64,000 nt of DNA from Sepioteuthis lessoniana (GCA_963585895.1 CAUZXS010000142.1:5001-69000), one strand, 5' to 3'. Shown: positions 52,569-63,373, numbered from the stretch's first letter. The notes: generated from the sequence alone by a model not told the origin. Numbers and translations: made by a program.

Positions 52569-53180
52569 TAAATATTTAATTTGTTTCTCCAGACTGTATC
52601 CTAAAGATGTATCCTAGTGTTGAAAGAATAAGTCTATTTTGAACGGATGTTAAATATGCAGCATTTTGCCGACAAAATTTGAACTATCTCGAAAAATAAA
52701 GATAAGCAACTCGTGATAACACAAAGATCCATGACTGGGGATATTATTGCCTGAGCATATTCGAAGCGAGTTAATTTGGAGCGGAGTAAAGGGCGTGATC
52801 GCCGATGACTGAAATCAGAAGTTCAGACACATTGCAAGGTTTACAGAAAACAATTATACCTGCGCAGTTGTCCAGTGATATCTGCGAGACCAAAAACGAC
52901 CGCTAGGAAGACCTCCGCGACGGCGGAAAGATTAAATTTTCGGGTGATTCGAGCCAATATGGTAAAGAAGGCTGAAATCAAGAATAAAATGGAAATGTAT
53001 GGTGGCTAACGATGTGGAAAATGTCAGCCTATCGGGTGAATAAGGGAATACGAGTCATAAATAAAAAAAGATATTTTTCATGAGGGAATTTAATCCAATC
53101 TAAATGTTGGAACACGAGTTTGGTGTTCGGAAGATTCAGATAGAAAGTCTCCAGAATGAATATGAATCACATACACATTG
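52569..53180. other. no recognised gene
   Basis: Unique-looking; stops in all frames. Confidence 0.45.
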
Positions 53181-53184
53181 TTTT

Positions 53185-53590
53185 GGTCGGGTTTTATGGC
53201 ATATCAACCATTGTAGGTTATTTAATGCAAAATCATCTTAATACATATAAATAGTTCTATTTCAAATAATTCAGTTTAGCATAAGTGCAGTTTTTTGTTT
53301 ACGCACAGTTGAATGTAAAAACTGTTTTATTTCAATAAATTCAGTTTAGCATAAGTACAATGTTAATTCTATTTGACCAATTGACAGGACTCTATCAGGA
53401 GCTATCTTCTGGGCCAGAATGGACCTGGAAGCGATGGCAATGAAGGTGTGCTTCGCATTTCCCAAAGCTCCAGTATTACTGGAGCCTGAGCATCAGGTTG
53501 TTTAGTGTCATATGCAGGACACTCCTTTAGAAGGAGGTCTTACCCCTCTGCAGAGAAGCTGTCGGTGTATTCTACAGCTTAAGCTGACTG
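53185..53590 (-). mobile_element. SINE-B
   Basis: GGGTTTTATGGCATATCAACC tail side (trimmed), short internal repeats, head to GTCGGTGTATTCTACAGC and TGACTGGGAC. Confidence 0.88.
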
Positions 53591-53604
53591 GGACAACCAC
53601 TATT

Positions 53605-53800
53605 TAGTGTCGAGATGTCTCCATTTGGATTAAAACATATGTACTCCGTTTTGTCTGCATTGACATAGAGGCCAATACCAACTGCTGCCTGTTCCAGACT
53701 ATGCAGCAAGGATTCGGCTGGGGTTGGTGTATTTACCAGAAGCACTATGTCATCTACGTCGTCAGCGACCGTAATAGTTTGTGCTGGGTATTGTTTGCTT
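53605..53800 (-). pseudogene. RTE-like reverse transcriptase, active-site region
   Basis: Conceptual protein: VADDVDDIVLLVNTPTPAES, then LLHSLEQAAVGIGLYVN, then DKTEYICFNPNGDISTL. Known relatives read ADYADDIALL; here the YADD active site is DVDD, with tyrosine lost. Both ends stop abruptly, one against a SINE-B. Non-functional. Confidence 0.8.
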
Positions 53801-53843
53801 CTTGCTTTTTTTTTAGTGTAAAGCCACTTTCTCTCATTAGATT

Positions 53844-53862
53844 ATATATATATATATATAAT
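53844..53862. repeat. (TA)n microsatellite, short
   Basis: About 9 TA units. Confidence 0.9.
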
Positions 53863-54195
53863 TTTTAGAAACGACTCAACTATAAGTTCGATGCACTAAC
53901 CTTCAAGCCTATTTAGAGTCTAAGTTCAAATCGGTTCGTTGAGAATTATATCAGATTATTCGCTTCGGTGAAGGAAATGTAATGGTGATGTTTTGTGATC
54001 CATTAAACTGATTAATTTTTTCTATCTTTTAAGAAGACGTCAAAGAATAAGATTAAAAAACAACAAAAAACAATTAAGAACGGAAAATCACTGTCACAGC
54101 ATCCGTAAATCAAAGCCTCACGAGTTATCAACATTAGCGACACAAGATTGCATGTGTTACCAGCTATTTGTGGATGGATGCAATGTTCTTTAATC
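53863..54195. other. no recognised gene
   Basis: Nothing supported. Confidence 0.45.
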
Positions 54196-54279
54196 TATCT
54201 ATCTATCTCATTCTAATCCTATCTATCTATCTATCTATCGCATTGTGAATCTATCTTTCTATCTATCTCAGTTAGTTTA

Positions 54280-54317
<38 letters not shown>

Positions 54318-54513
54318 AGTCTGTTCCTATCTATCTATCTATCTATCTATCTATCTCAGTTTAAATCAAATTCAGTATCTATCTATCTATCTTAGTCTGT
54401 TCCTATCTATCTATCTATCTATCTATCTTAGTCTGTTCCTATCTATCTATCTATCTTAGTCTGTTCCTATCTATCTATCTATCTATCTTAGTCTGTTTCT
54501 ATCTATCTATCTA
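54196..54513. repeat. (TATC)n with TTAGTCTGTTCC interruptions
   Basis: TATC runs of varying length are separated by TTAGTCTGTTCC or CAGTTTA-type spacers; the last five spacers are alike, so the tract has a second-level repeat. Confidence 0.95.
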
Positions 54514-55084
54514 GTGAGGAACTAGTGTAGAACTATCGTAAAACTTTCCTATTGTTTGGTTATTCATTCTTTTGTTCCAGATGACTCCAGCAGTAAAACT
54601 GTTAAGGTCTTTTTACGTATAAATTCTAATTTTCAGACATTTCAAGTAGAAAGAAGAAAATCATTGACGTAATTCAATGTCCGTTTGCTATAAACTTTAC
54701 TGATAGACAATATCAACTTAATATTTGAAACTACAATGTATTCAGACATAAAGAATAATACAATGATTTTAAACAGGTTTTATTCCCCTTTGAGACCGAA
54801 AGGTTCCACTCGGGAACGTTCGTTTCTGAAAGAGGTTAGAAGATAGAATGACTTATCTATTCACGTATTGTGTGGGGATATGACAAAAGGTTGATTTAAC
54901 GTGGGTACTTGGAAGGAAGTAGGCCTCGCAATAGAATAAAAATATGACCAGAGTTTGGGCCTTTATCGTACACATAAGTGGGTCATTGTAGACAATGTGG
55001 CTCATGCTGGTTTCACAAAGATTCTTGTCAACCGGCATAAAATTTTGTTTCATTATAATTTCCTTTTTTTTTTTTTTTTAGTAA
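54514..55084. other. no recognised gene
   Basis: Unique-looking sequence ending in a T run. Confidence 0.45.
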
Positions 55085-55625
55085 TAATAACGATAATAAT
55101 AATAGACGTGAAAGAAATTAAAATTTGACCATACGAACAAGTGGAACTTGTACAATACAGAATTCGTCCAGGAGAATGAGACGCACAAACTTTTCTGGAA
55201 CTTTGAGATACAAACGGATCACCTAATCTCGGCCAGACGACCAGACCTTGTAATCGTAAAAAAAAAAGAGAAAAAAAAAAGAACCTGCTGAATAGTGGAC
55301 TTTGCCGTCCCAACAAACCACAGTGATAAGAAAGATAAGTACCTAGAAAAGAGAGATAAGTACCAAGACCTTGGTAGAGAGCTAAAAAAACTATGGAACA
55401 TGACGGTGATGGTGATACCATTAGTGGTTGGTGCACTTGGGACAATCACAAAAGAATTTGTAAAGGGCTTGGAAGACTTAGAAATAAAAGGGGAAGTAGA
55501 TACAATCCAGACTACAGCATTGCTAAGATCAAACAGAATACTGAGGAGAGTCCTGGGGACTTAAGAAGACTTGCTGTCACTAAAACTCCAGTGAGAAACC
55601 ATCAGTTAACATTAGTGTGAAAAAC
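55085..55625 (+). pseudogene. R4/Dong-like LINE C-terminal endonuclease region
   Basis: After an AAT-rich start: FDHTNKWNLYN-like text, HKLFWNFEIQTDHLISAR, RPDLVIV, an A-run frameshift, then MDFAVPTNHSDKKDKYLEK, ELKKLWNMTVMVIPLVVG, ALGTITKEFVKGLEDLE and LLRSNRILRRVLGT. RPD and the downstream D (VDFAVP position) form the restriction-like endonuclease motif known in R2/R4-clade LINEs. Ends near HQLTLV, then an (AAT)n run. Confidence 0.75.
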
Positions 55626-55654
55626 GTTCTAAGGAGTCAATAATAATAATAATA

Positions 55655-55960
55655 ACTGCAACTTTGCTGTCCCTGCAGATCACAGAGTGAAAGCGAAAAG
55701 AATACTTGGATCTTGTCAGAGAACTAAAAAAAGCTATGGAACATGAAAATGACGGTGATTCCAATTGCAATTGGCGCACTTGGAACAATCCCAAGGGGCT
55801 TGGAAAGGGGACTGGAAGAGTTGGAAATCGGTGGAAGAATCGAGACCGTCCAAACTTCAGTATTGTTTAGATCGGCCAGAATACTGAGAAGAGTCCTAAG
55901 GAGACTTGCAATCACTCAGCAACCTATTGTCAGTTTCAACTCTTCCTCCAAAAAATAAGT
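55655..55960 (+). pseudogene. R4/Dong-like LINE, second partial copy
   Basis: Starts right after the (AAT)n run with FAVPADHRVKAK-like text, then IPIAIGALGTIPRGLERGLE, ELEIGG and SARILRRVLRR across frame breaks. Same domain end as the copy before it. Confidence 0.72.
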
Positions 55961-55974
55961 CACGATTATTCATA

Positions 55975-56945
55975 TTTACCAACCCCTCCGCTCGGGCAGG
56001 ATATGACACAAGGTCAACTTTTTTAACGAAGTTTAACAGGTTTGAATTCAGAGTTTTTCTTCTAGACTAGTTGCCTCACCAAGGTTCAAGAACCTAGTCT
56101 GCCCTACTATTTACCCATAGCTGGAAGGGAAATAATTGGATTCATACCTTCCCCAAGGGTATTAGTGCTATGTGAAATGCAATCAGTCTCGGCCAGAATT
56201 TGAACTCGCGTCACCGTGTCCATTTCCTACGACGATAACCATTACACTACGGGCACCTCCTAATAAGTCACGATTATAGATCAATCAGTTGGCCATCAAC
56301 TCTCAAGAATCAACTTCTTGTTTGCGGGACACGTGATAAGGGGACACATGATAAGAGAACACGAGATAAGCTCGCATTTGGTCTACGTATGATTTTTTTC
56401 GAGTCAAAGGACAATTGCACAGATTGTTGCTTTGGTGTTGTCAAAATTTCAGTACACAGCAAGAAAAACAAATGTAAAATCGAGTATCCTAGTTTATCAT
56501 GTCAGCTGTACGTCCAGTTTTTCCTTCAGCTGAAATACCAGGGTCAGTTTTCGTAAAGCTAACTTCTTTTTAAGATCCGTATTTTGATGAAGAACTCTGT
56601 GACAGCAATGGTGCAAATTTTGAAAGTGGAGATATCTCAGCTCGTAATAGTTTCGATCAACATGAGTAAAATGATTTGGTACAAAAATTGGAACTATCAT
56701 AAAAAGTTTCCGAACTCTCAGCATCAATACTGAATGAGAAAAAACTTACTTGAAAAAGGAGCGAAGGTTTTTCTTTCGATCCAGCGAAAGTGGATTTCTG
56801 CTGCTGGTTTGTGTTTTGTCATAATATACACGGAGAAGTTCCCGTCGCGCACTGGATCGCGCTATTACGTTCACTTTCGGACTGATAAACTTGAGAAAGG
56901 CATGAACCATCATATCTCTACAACTATGGGTTAGATAATGCCATT
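55975..56945. repeat. ~0.95-kb inverted duplication, copy 2 (partner 48178-49135)
   Basis: Reverse complement of 48178-49135. Contains a SINE-C with intact A box (55978-56263) and a SINE-A whose tail is intact. Confidence 0.9.
55978..56263 (-). mobile_element. SINE-C
   Basis: CCAACCCCTCCGCTCGGGC to ACCATTACACTACGGGCACC. Confidence 0.9.
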
Positions 56946-56998
56946 ACTGTTATACAAGGAAAGTTGATATGCCATTAAACAAAGAAAACAAAATTAAC
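56848..56998 (+). mobile_element. SINE-A, head missing
   Basis: GGATCGCGCTATTACGTTC to the tail AAACAAAGAAAACAAAA. The tRNA-like part is replaced by unrelated sequence. Confidence 0.8.
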
Positions 56999-57085
56999 AA
57001 AGAGATTTTACGGGAGGAATTGGCGATTGTTGATCAATAACTCAAAATAATGAATGTCTTCCTCTACAGTAGTCCCAGTTGGGCA

Positions 57086-57570
57086 CGCCCCAGACGGCTG
57101 GGGCTACAAAATACACCTACCGCATCTCTGAAGAGGGATAAGACTCAGTCAACGTGTGTCCAGTAATCTAGTTGGATAGGGCTGTATAATACTTCGACAT
57201 CTTCTCTGCAAAGAAGTAAGACTCCCCCAACAAGTGTCCTGGATAGGACACTAAATAATCTGATCATAAGGCTCCAGTTATGCTGAAGCTTTAGGGAATG
57301 CGGAATACCCCTTCATTGCCATCGCTCCCAGATCCACTCTAGCCCGGTGTGGTAGTACCTGATAGAGTCCTATTTACGGGTCAAATAGAACTAAACTGTG
57401 TACTTATGTGTAACTGAATTGCTTGAAATAGAACAAGTTTTGTATGCTAAACCGAATTGTTTGAAATGGAACTGTTTATATGAATGAAAATGGATTTGGT
57501 ATTAATAATCTACAATAGTTGATGTGCCGCCAAACCAAACCAAACCAAACCAAACCAAACTAAACCAAAC
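57086..57570 (+). mobile_element. SINE-B with duplicated head start
   Basis: GACGGCTGGGGCTACAAAAT, then a second head start (GGATAGGGCTGTATAATAC) about 80 bp on, the rest of the head, short internal repeats and an AAACC tail. Confidence 0.85.
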
Positions 57571-58590
57571 CCAATTGGGCATTTGGTTTGTCTTTGTGAA
57601 AAATATGGAAGCATTAAAAGTCATTGAGCTGTTGCAATATCGCAAACACAATTGGATCATCTGTGTTGACCTTAAAAATGGTATGTTACCTTCTTGGTCA
57701 GCAACGTGGATATACTACAGTGACGCTGCATAAATAAGTATCTCAGGACGAGAGTTTATTATTTCTTTTCTCTTTTCTTTTTAAAGTACCGGCTATATTA
57801 AGCCAGCAGGCAGTGTCAAACACAAATGTCTCTCAACAGACCTTTTCTTCTTTCTCCTTTTTTCGCCGGACTGAAGGATGTAGCAAAGTTTATCCATTAA
57901 TCTACTGTTGATGAAACAGAATCGTTTCTGTTTCTCTCTTTTTTCTTTTTTCATACATATAATTCCAATATTCAGGAAGGGTAGATGGAAAAACAGTTTA
58001 AATTGTACTTATTTTTGACAAGGCTAGTTCTTCAGGTTCCTTTCTTTTACGGGCGAGTGGCATCTCCAGAATCTGGCTGAATGTTAGCCCTTTCTGCTGA
58101 CTTCTGTCCAAAGATTCTGTTCTAATCTTTTTACGGGAGATTCTTCCCGGAGCTTGGCTGGATTGGCGTCTATCTCTGTCTGTCCAGAACTCAACTTTCT
58201 TCTCCAAACTTCCGCTAACGAAAAAGATGGCGTTTGGATTAAGGGCCAGTCATTTAGCTTTTTCCTTCTCCCACCATTCCATCCGGTTACAATAATCGAG
58301 ATACCTGCATTCCCTTCTTTGTCCAACCGATTATAGGTCATGGAGTGCGGGTAGCTTCATTCTGACCTGGATTCGTTACTTTGTTCAACAGGCTGCAGAC
58401 CATAGAGTGCGAGTAATAAACCTTTGTTCATATCTCCCTTTTAACGGTTAGTCTTTGGGGCCTGTTAGTTCGAACACAGAAGGGTGGAGGAATTGATATC
58501 CTTTTTCCCTCTCTCGGTAGCATACCATGTCATACTACATATTTCTGCTTTCTGTGCCCCTGAAGCAGCAGCGTTCGAGAGAAGCATTGG
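57571..58590. other. no recognised gene; possible LTR edge
   Basis: A minus-strand frame at 58084-58341 and GAGTGCGAGTAATAAACCTT near 58402 (an LTR-like polyadenylation context) are noted, but no paired copy is in the window. Confidence 0.35.
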
Positions 58591-59115
58591 GTGGAACGGA
58601 ACTGGCTTCAAAGATCTGACCTCAAACCTGATGACCCCAATATTCTACGTGAGCCAGTTGTTGACATAAAGAAAATTACATTCCCATTTTTGCACATAAA
58701 ACTTTGTCTCATGAAGCAATTCTTTAAAGCATTGCTAACTGATGGCGACTGTTTCAAGTTCCTCATTTTACCATTTCCTGGTAAACTCGAAAAGAATGTT
58801 TGGTTATCATTTGTCTAAGACTTTCTTGGAAATACACGAATAAAGAATTTCCCTGAAAGTGTCCAGAAACAATTAAAGAGCTACAAAACGTTCGATTGCA
58901 ATATAACCATCAAGTTACATTTTCAGTGTAGACATCTTGGTAACTTCCAGGAAAACCTTGGTAAGGTCAGCGAAGAACAAGATGAATGATTCAACCAAGA
59001 TTTGAAGGCCATGGAAAAATGTTCTCAGGATAGATGGGATGTAAATATGAGGGTTGACTTTTGTCTGTATATAGCGAAATTGTCCACAGATTGAACACTC
59101 TTGGAACAGCTAAAC
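58591..59115 (+). pseudogene. decayed copy of a multicopy invertebrate gene of unknown function
   Basis: FPFLHIKLCLMKQFFKALLT and DGDCFKF, then FPGKLEKNVWLSF in one frame; past 58818 the text continues in another frame with FLGNTRIKNF, SYKTFDCNITIKLHFQCRHL, NFQENLGKVSEEQDE, a stop, FNQDLKAMEK and RWDVNM. From memory this order (LHIKLGLMKQFVKA, then KLHFLHSHL, then SEEQGERFHQDI) belongs to an uncharacterised, repeat-like family common in invertebrate genomes. Frameshifts, stops and an internal loss before LEKNVW mark it as dead. Confidence 0.6.
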
Positions 59116-59209
59116 GCATAAATTTCTACTTTAATTACTTGCAGACAATTCAACTTAACAGTCAAATTATCCTTTATATGAACAAAATAAATTTTTAAAA
59201 AGATTGATC

Positions 59210-59345
59210 AAACAGAAAATCCGGCGAATACCAGCGCACGACATACGAAAACACTGGACAGCAGTTTCGATCTTATTAAGTCACATCAGCAGTGTATACC
59301 ATGATCTCCACCACTGAAGATCGAACCAGTGACCACAGATTGTAA
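59210..59345 (-). mobile_element. SINE-D, hammerhead disabled (A9 changed)
   Basis: Minus strand: ATACACTG, CTGATGT, degraded helix II, GAAACTGCTGTC, CAGTG, CGCCGGATTTTC end. The core reads CTGATGT for CTGATGA. Confidence 0.75.
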
Positions 59346-59384
59346 AGCGTACGGATGTAACTTACAAGACACATTAAGATTAAT

Positions 59385-59615
59385 TGGCCGCGCAATTACC
59401 ACGACTAGTTAATTTGGCGTCACTTGTGTGTGATATGAACTGTTGGCCTAGTTGTAGAGTTTCGGCAAAGAGGTCGCTGGTTCGATCTCTAGCGGTGGAG
59501 ATCAGGGTATACACTGTTGATGAGACATATCAAGTTCGAAATAACTGTCCATTGTTTACATATGTCGTGCGTAGGTGTTCGCCGGATTTTCACATTATAA
59601 TTCCTCTATTCAAAA
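59385..59615 (+). mobile_element. SINE-D with full tRNA-like head, hammerhead disabled (C3 changed)
   Basis: GGCCTAGTTGTAGAGTTTCG (A box) and GCTGGTTCGATCTC (B box), then ATACACTG followed by TTGATGA for CTGATGA, GAAATAACTGTC, and the GTGTTCGCCGGATTTTCAC end. Faces the copy at 59210-59345, forming an inverted pair. Confidence 0.8.
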
Positions 59616-59742
59616 AATAAACATTGATCAAACAATATTTTATTATTTTCCACTTTATGTACATTTTTAAAACATTTTATGAAATAAGTGCAAATTTGTT
59701 TGATGAGGTAATTTTGATAGATTTTGAGACAAAGTGAGGATA

Positions 59743-60237
59743 TGTTGCATAGCCATGACCAACTATACAAACACATAGGCATGCCGAATCATAACGACGA
59801 CACAATAAAGATGAGCGACACAGTTCTTTAGAAAAATATACCTCTCACTTTATTTGAAAGGGTTACTAAAGGTTTTACTGTGAGAGGGAGTTGGAGACCG
59901 AACAGAACTGCAACATATTGACCCCCACTCTTATGGCCATAACAGCGTTTCTTTTCCGTTCTCCTGGGCTGCTCAACCGGGGGCGCGGGGGCCTAGCCTC
60001 TCTGGGACATGTTCCTCAATCCAGCATCTTCTCTCCAACTGATTGAACTTCCCGTGCACTGAGTTAAATAATAGTTCAACGTCCACCTTCTTCTTGTGGG
60101 CGTCACAAATCGCAATCATTCAACCCGTCCTCGGTCAAGGTTATATTCTGACATTCCTCGACCGGATGCACCAGTTATTTACACAGGTAAATTTCCTATT
60201 TTGACAGCCCGGCCGGGTCGGAGGTCAATATACAACA
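59743..60237. mobile_element. solo LTR with 4-bp TSD
   Basis: TGTTGCATAGCC to TCAATATACAACA, 495 bp; GATA lies on both sides. Contains AATAAAGATGAGCG and the CAACCGGGGGCGCGGGGGC block. The best-preserved of the three related LTRs. Confidence 0.88.
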
Positions 60238-60384
60238 GATATTCTGTTGCTCAAAATGTTGATGGGATTCAGAAAAATAGGAGTTATTTCTGGATTCAGA
60301 GACCAAAAGTTGGTCAAAAACAAGTGTCAAATCCACATCAACAAAAATGACGTTGCTCAGTATTCTATCAAATGAAACATTAAT

Positions 60385-60831
60385 CATATGCAGCAGAATA
60401 GCAAATGTGGTGATTGAGATGAAACAGTTAATCACATAATAAGCGAAGCCAGCCAACTGGCACAAAAGGAATGCAAAAAAAAGCTCAGATGGGTGGGAAA
60501 GGGGAATCCTTGGGAATTGTGCAAGAAACAAAAATTCCACCTCACTAACAAATGTTATATATACAAACTAGAATCGGGTTTAGAAAATAAGACACATAAA
60601 ATTCTCTGGGACATTGAGATACCAATGGATCATCCGATCCCAACCAGAAGAAGACCTGACCTTGTATTAATTGACAAGCCCCTCGCGTGAAAAGAAATTA
60701 AAATAAATAAATAAATAAAAACATGTTTTATAGTGTTTTTTGCTGCTGTGACGACTGAACGTAAAGTGAAAGCGAAGGAAGATGAAAAACTGTACAGATA
60801 CTTGGACCTTGCCGGAGAACTGAAAAAGTTT
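60385..60831 (+). pseudogene. R4/Dong-like LINE: CCHC and endonuclease, upstream part
   Basis: CGD, stop, DETVNHIISEA looks like a zinc knuckle missing its last cysteine; then WELCKKQKF, LWDIEIPMDHPIPTR, RRPDLVLIDK (endonuclease motif), and after a small gap VTTERKVKAKEDEK and YLDLAGELKK. The order CCHC then RPD is that of R2/R4-type LINEs. Broken by a SINE-B exactly at AACTGAAAAAG. Confidence 0.78.
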
Positions 60832-61536
60832 GGTTTGGTTTTATGGCATATCAACCACTGTTGGTTATTAAATGCCAAATCCATCTTTATACATATCATC
60901 ATCATCATCATCATGTCGTGCCGCCAGCACGATTATCCCTGACCCTCTCTCGCCACTCCTCCCTATCGTTCATCACTTCTGGCAGGTCTTCAGGGCTTAA
61001 TCCCGCATCCTCACAGAGCTGCTGTATGTATATTCGAGCTGGCTGTCCTGCTTTTGTTCGGCCATATGAGGGGGTCCATAGGAGTACATCACTTATGAGC
61101 ACGTCTCTGCTTCTCCAGCAGTGCCCTGCATGTCTGGTCCGCCTAACTTGGATAGTTTTCGTGATGGGAGGTAAGTGGCCGTATAGTTGGTGTCTTGTGG
61201 GGTGTTGCCTCCATGACTTGTTCAATATTGCTCGCAGCATTCTTGTGTAATTGCCGTCAAACTTTTTCTCCAGCCGTTTAGTTAGTGTCCAAGTAGTGCA
61301 TCCATTCATTTTAGCATAAGTACATTAAGTCTATTTGACCCATAGATAGGACCCTATCAGGTGCTACTACTTCGGGCCAGAGTGGATCTGGGAGCGATGG
61401 CAGTGAAGGGGTACTCCGCATTCCCCAGCGCTCCAGCATTACTGGAGCCTTAAGATCAGTGTTTAGTGTCATATCTAGGACATTCGTTGGCGGGGAGGGG
61501 TCGGATTATTCTGCAGCTTCAGCCCACTTGCCAACT
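60832..61536 (-). mobile_element. SINE-B with 11-bp TSD, itself carrying an RTE piece
   Basis: Tail TTTGGTTTGGTTTTATGGC at the left, head ending CAGCCCACTTGCC at the right, AACTGAAAAAG on both sides. Between them 60896-61309 is an RTE-like LINE end. So the order of events is R4-like LINE, then SINE-B, then RTE. Confidence 0.92.
60896..61309 (-). pseudogene. RTE-like LINE C-terminal region, 5' truncated
   Basis: 132 codons open: MNGCTTWTLTKRLEKKFDGN, YTRMLRAILNKSW, LYGHLPPITKTIQVRRTRH, AGHCWRSRDVLISDVLLWT, GQPARIYIQQLCEDAGL, EDLPEVMNDREEWRE, ending RAGGTT. This is the C-terminal region of RTE-type Pol, with the C/H-W pattern AGHCW. Followed by an ATG/ATC trinucleotide tail. 5' truncation and the tail mark a LINE insertion. 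The least decayed coding stretch in the window. Confidence 0.88.
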
Positions 61537-61745
61537 GAAAAAGTTGTGCAACATAGTGATGACGGTAATACCTGTCGTAGTTGGGGACCCTTGAAATAGT
61601 CCTTAGAAACCTGGAAAAGAAATTGGACCAATGGTAGAAAAATTGAAATCGTCCACATCACAGCACTATTAAAATCAGTTTGAAGAGTCCTGAAAAACTG
61701 GAGAGACTTGCTGTCACTTATCTTTCAGTTATAAAACACCAATTC
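61537..61745 (+). pseudogene. R4/Dong-like LINE, downstream part
   Basis: Resumes after the SINE with KKLCNIVMTVIPVVVGD-like text, LRNLEKKLDQW in another frame, IEIVHITALLKS and LERLAVTYLSV, ending near ATTCAAACTGGTG. Confidence 0.75.
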
Positions 61746-61958
61746 AAACTGGTGATCCCCCCCTCTCCCCAAAAACTCGCAAGAAAACCTTTGTTTTTAA
61801 ATAATAAAATTAAAAAAATTTCTGTGCTAATGAAAATTTAGCTAATCTAGTTCTGCTTAAATTTAAAAATTAATAAGAATTTTATAATCCTAATCTGAAA
61901 AAAGCCAACTGCATCATTATTACAATGCGTTTTATTTAAAAAAGAACTGCCGATCATA

Positions 61959-62862
61959 CGAGGATAATTAAATAAGTTTCCAGACCTTTTTCGTATGGGC
62001 ACTTTTATTGATAGTACACTCATGAAACTCTAGTTCCCTTCCAAGTAATCTCCTCCAGCTGCAATGCACTTGTACCGTTAAACAACTCCTGGAAGGCCCC
62101 ATGGAAGTCCTCTTGTGTGAGTGTGTCAATGACCTTCCTCACAGCCACTTTCATCTGCTCATTTGTCTCATAACGACAGCCTCTGAGCTTAGGGAATAAC
62201 CAAAAGTCACAGAGAGTAAGGTCTGGACTATAGGGACGGTGAGGAACTGTCATGCTCAAATAGTCTGTGACAAGGATGGAGTTGTGGTCTGGTGTATTGT
62301 CCTGGTGGAAATGCCACAGACCCGATTTGAAGAGTGTTGGCCTCTTCCAACGGAATCTCTTACGGAACTCCCCTAAAACCTCAACATAGTAACCCTAAGC
62401 CGAACCCTTTGGCCAATCAACTTTGGTGTATTGACTTCCTTGCTCCTTCCTCCTTCCACAGCTCTCATCATCCCTCACAGACTCATTGCCTTCCTTGAAT
62501 CTCTTATGTCACTCAAAAACCGATGCTTGATTCATGCAAGATGGTCCAAAAGCAGTCTGAAGCATTCCATACGTTGTTTCTGTGTCATTATTTCAAGTTT
62601 AAAACTGAATTTTATTGCATATCGTTCTTCTCAAGTGTCCTCACGTCCAGATTACATTTTTGAAATTCACCAGCTGTGACAACCAGGCTTTAGTAGGGTG
62701 TATTCTAATTGCTGCTGTAGCTGTTCATTTGAACCTGAAATCATGAAAATTGGTCAGTCATTTTATAATATGTATAGCAATAATATAGTGAATTTTCAAG
62801 AGTCTACGACAATTTTAAATGCCTGTACAAAAAAGGTCTGGAAACTTATTGAATGCACCACG
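61959..62862 (-). mobile_element. mariner element, copy D, complete ends
   Basis: 904 bp with TA at 61957-61958 and 62863-62864. Same deletion join as the other copies. Transposase remnant at 62020-62259 has lost some codons near DYL and RYNKC and ends in a shifted frame. Confidence 0.92.
62020..62259 (-). pseudogene. mariner transposase C-terminal remnant, frameshifted
   Basis: YSPDLTLCDFWLF with the third aspartate, but the end is out of frame (KGTRVS in place of YFEGD). Confidence 0.8.
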
Positions 62863-62934
62863 TAATTGATTTATAAGATCATTTTGAACAAATCCATAAC
62901 TTCAAGTTCCACGAACATTTCAGCCTACTTTCAT

Positions 62935-63345
62935 AAAAGCCCAGTCTGCTGTGCTGCAGAATACGTCGACTGCATCTCCGCAGAAGGGTAAGAGTCCCCA
63001 AACAAGTGTCCTGATATTGACACTAAACATGATGGTGATATTTCACTAATGCTGGTGGTTGGGGAATGTGGAGTATTCCGTCATTGCTATTGCCATCTAC
63101 GGGTCAAACAGAACTGTTTTACATTTAATCTGTGTAGTTATGCAAGGGTGAATTGTTTGAAATAGAACGGTTTGATCATTTAACTGTGTGTAAGCAAATG
63201 ACTGATATTTAATTGTATTGTTCGTGATACATCGTAATACTTAAAAACATTTAACTATGTGCAAATAAATGAGTCATAGTGAATAGAATTATTTGTATTA
63301 AATAGAAATAAGTGAAACCATTTATTTAAAGTTGTTATATACAAA
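62935..63345 (+). mobile_element. SINE-B, tail missing
   Basis: CCCAGTCTGCTGTGCTGCAG head, shortened, then units with ACTGTGTGTAAGCAAATGAC. Confidence 0.8.
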
Positions 63346-63373
63346 ATCAGTGATTGTTTCGTTTCTTTTTTCT

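Noticed and set aside
57998-58341. Overlapping minus-strand ORFs of 69 and 85 aa
   Set aside because: Two frames over the same DNA, no domain, no splice sites that favour either.
60096-60540. 84-aa and 114-aa ORFs overlapping on opposite strands
   Set aside because: They cross the LTR boundary at 60237 and continue into an LINE pseudogene in the wrong frame.
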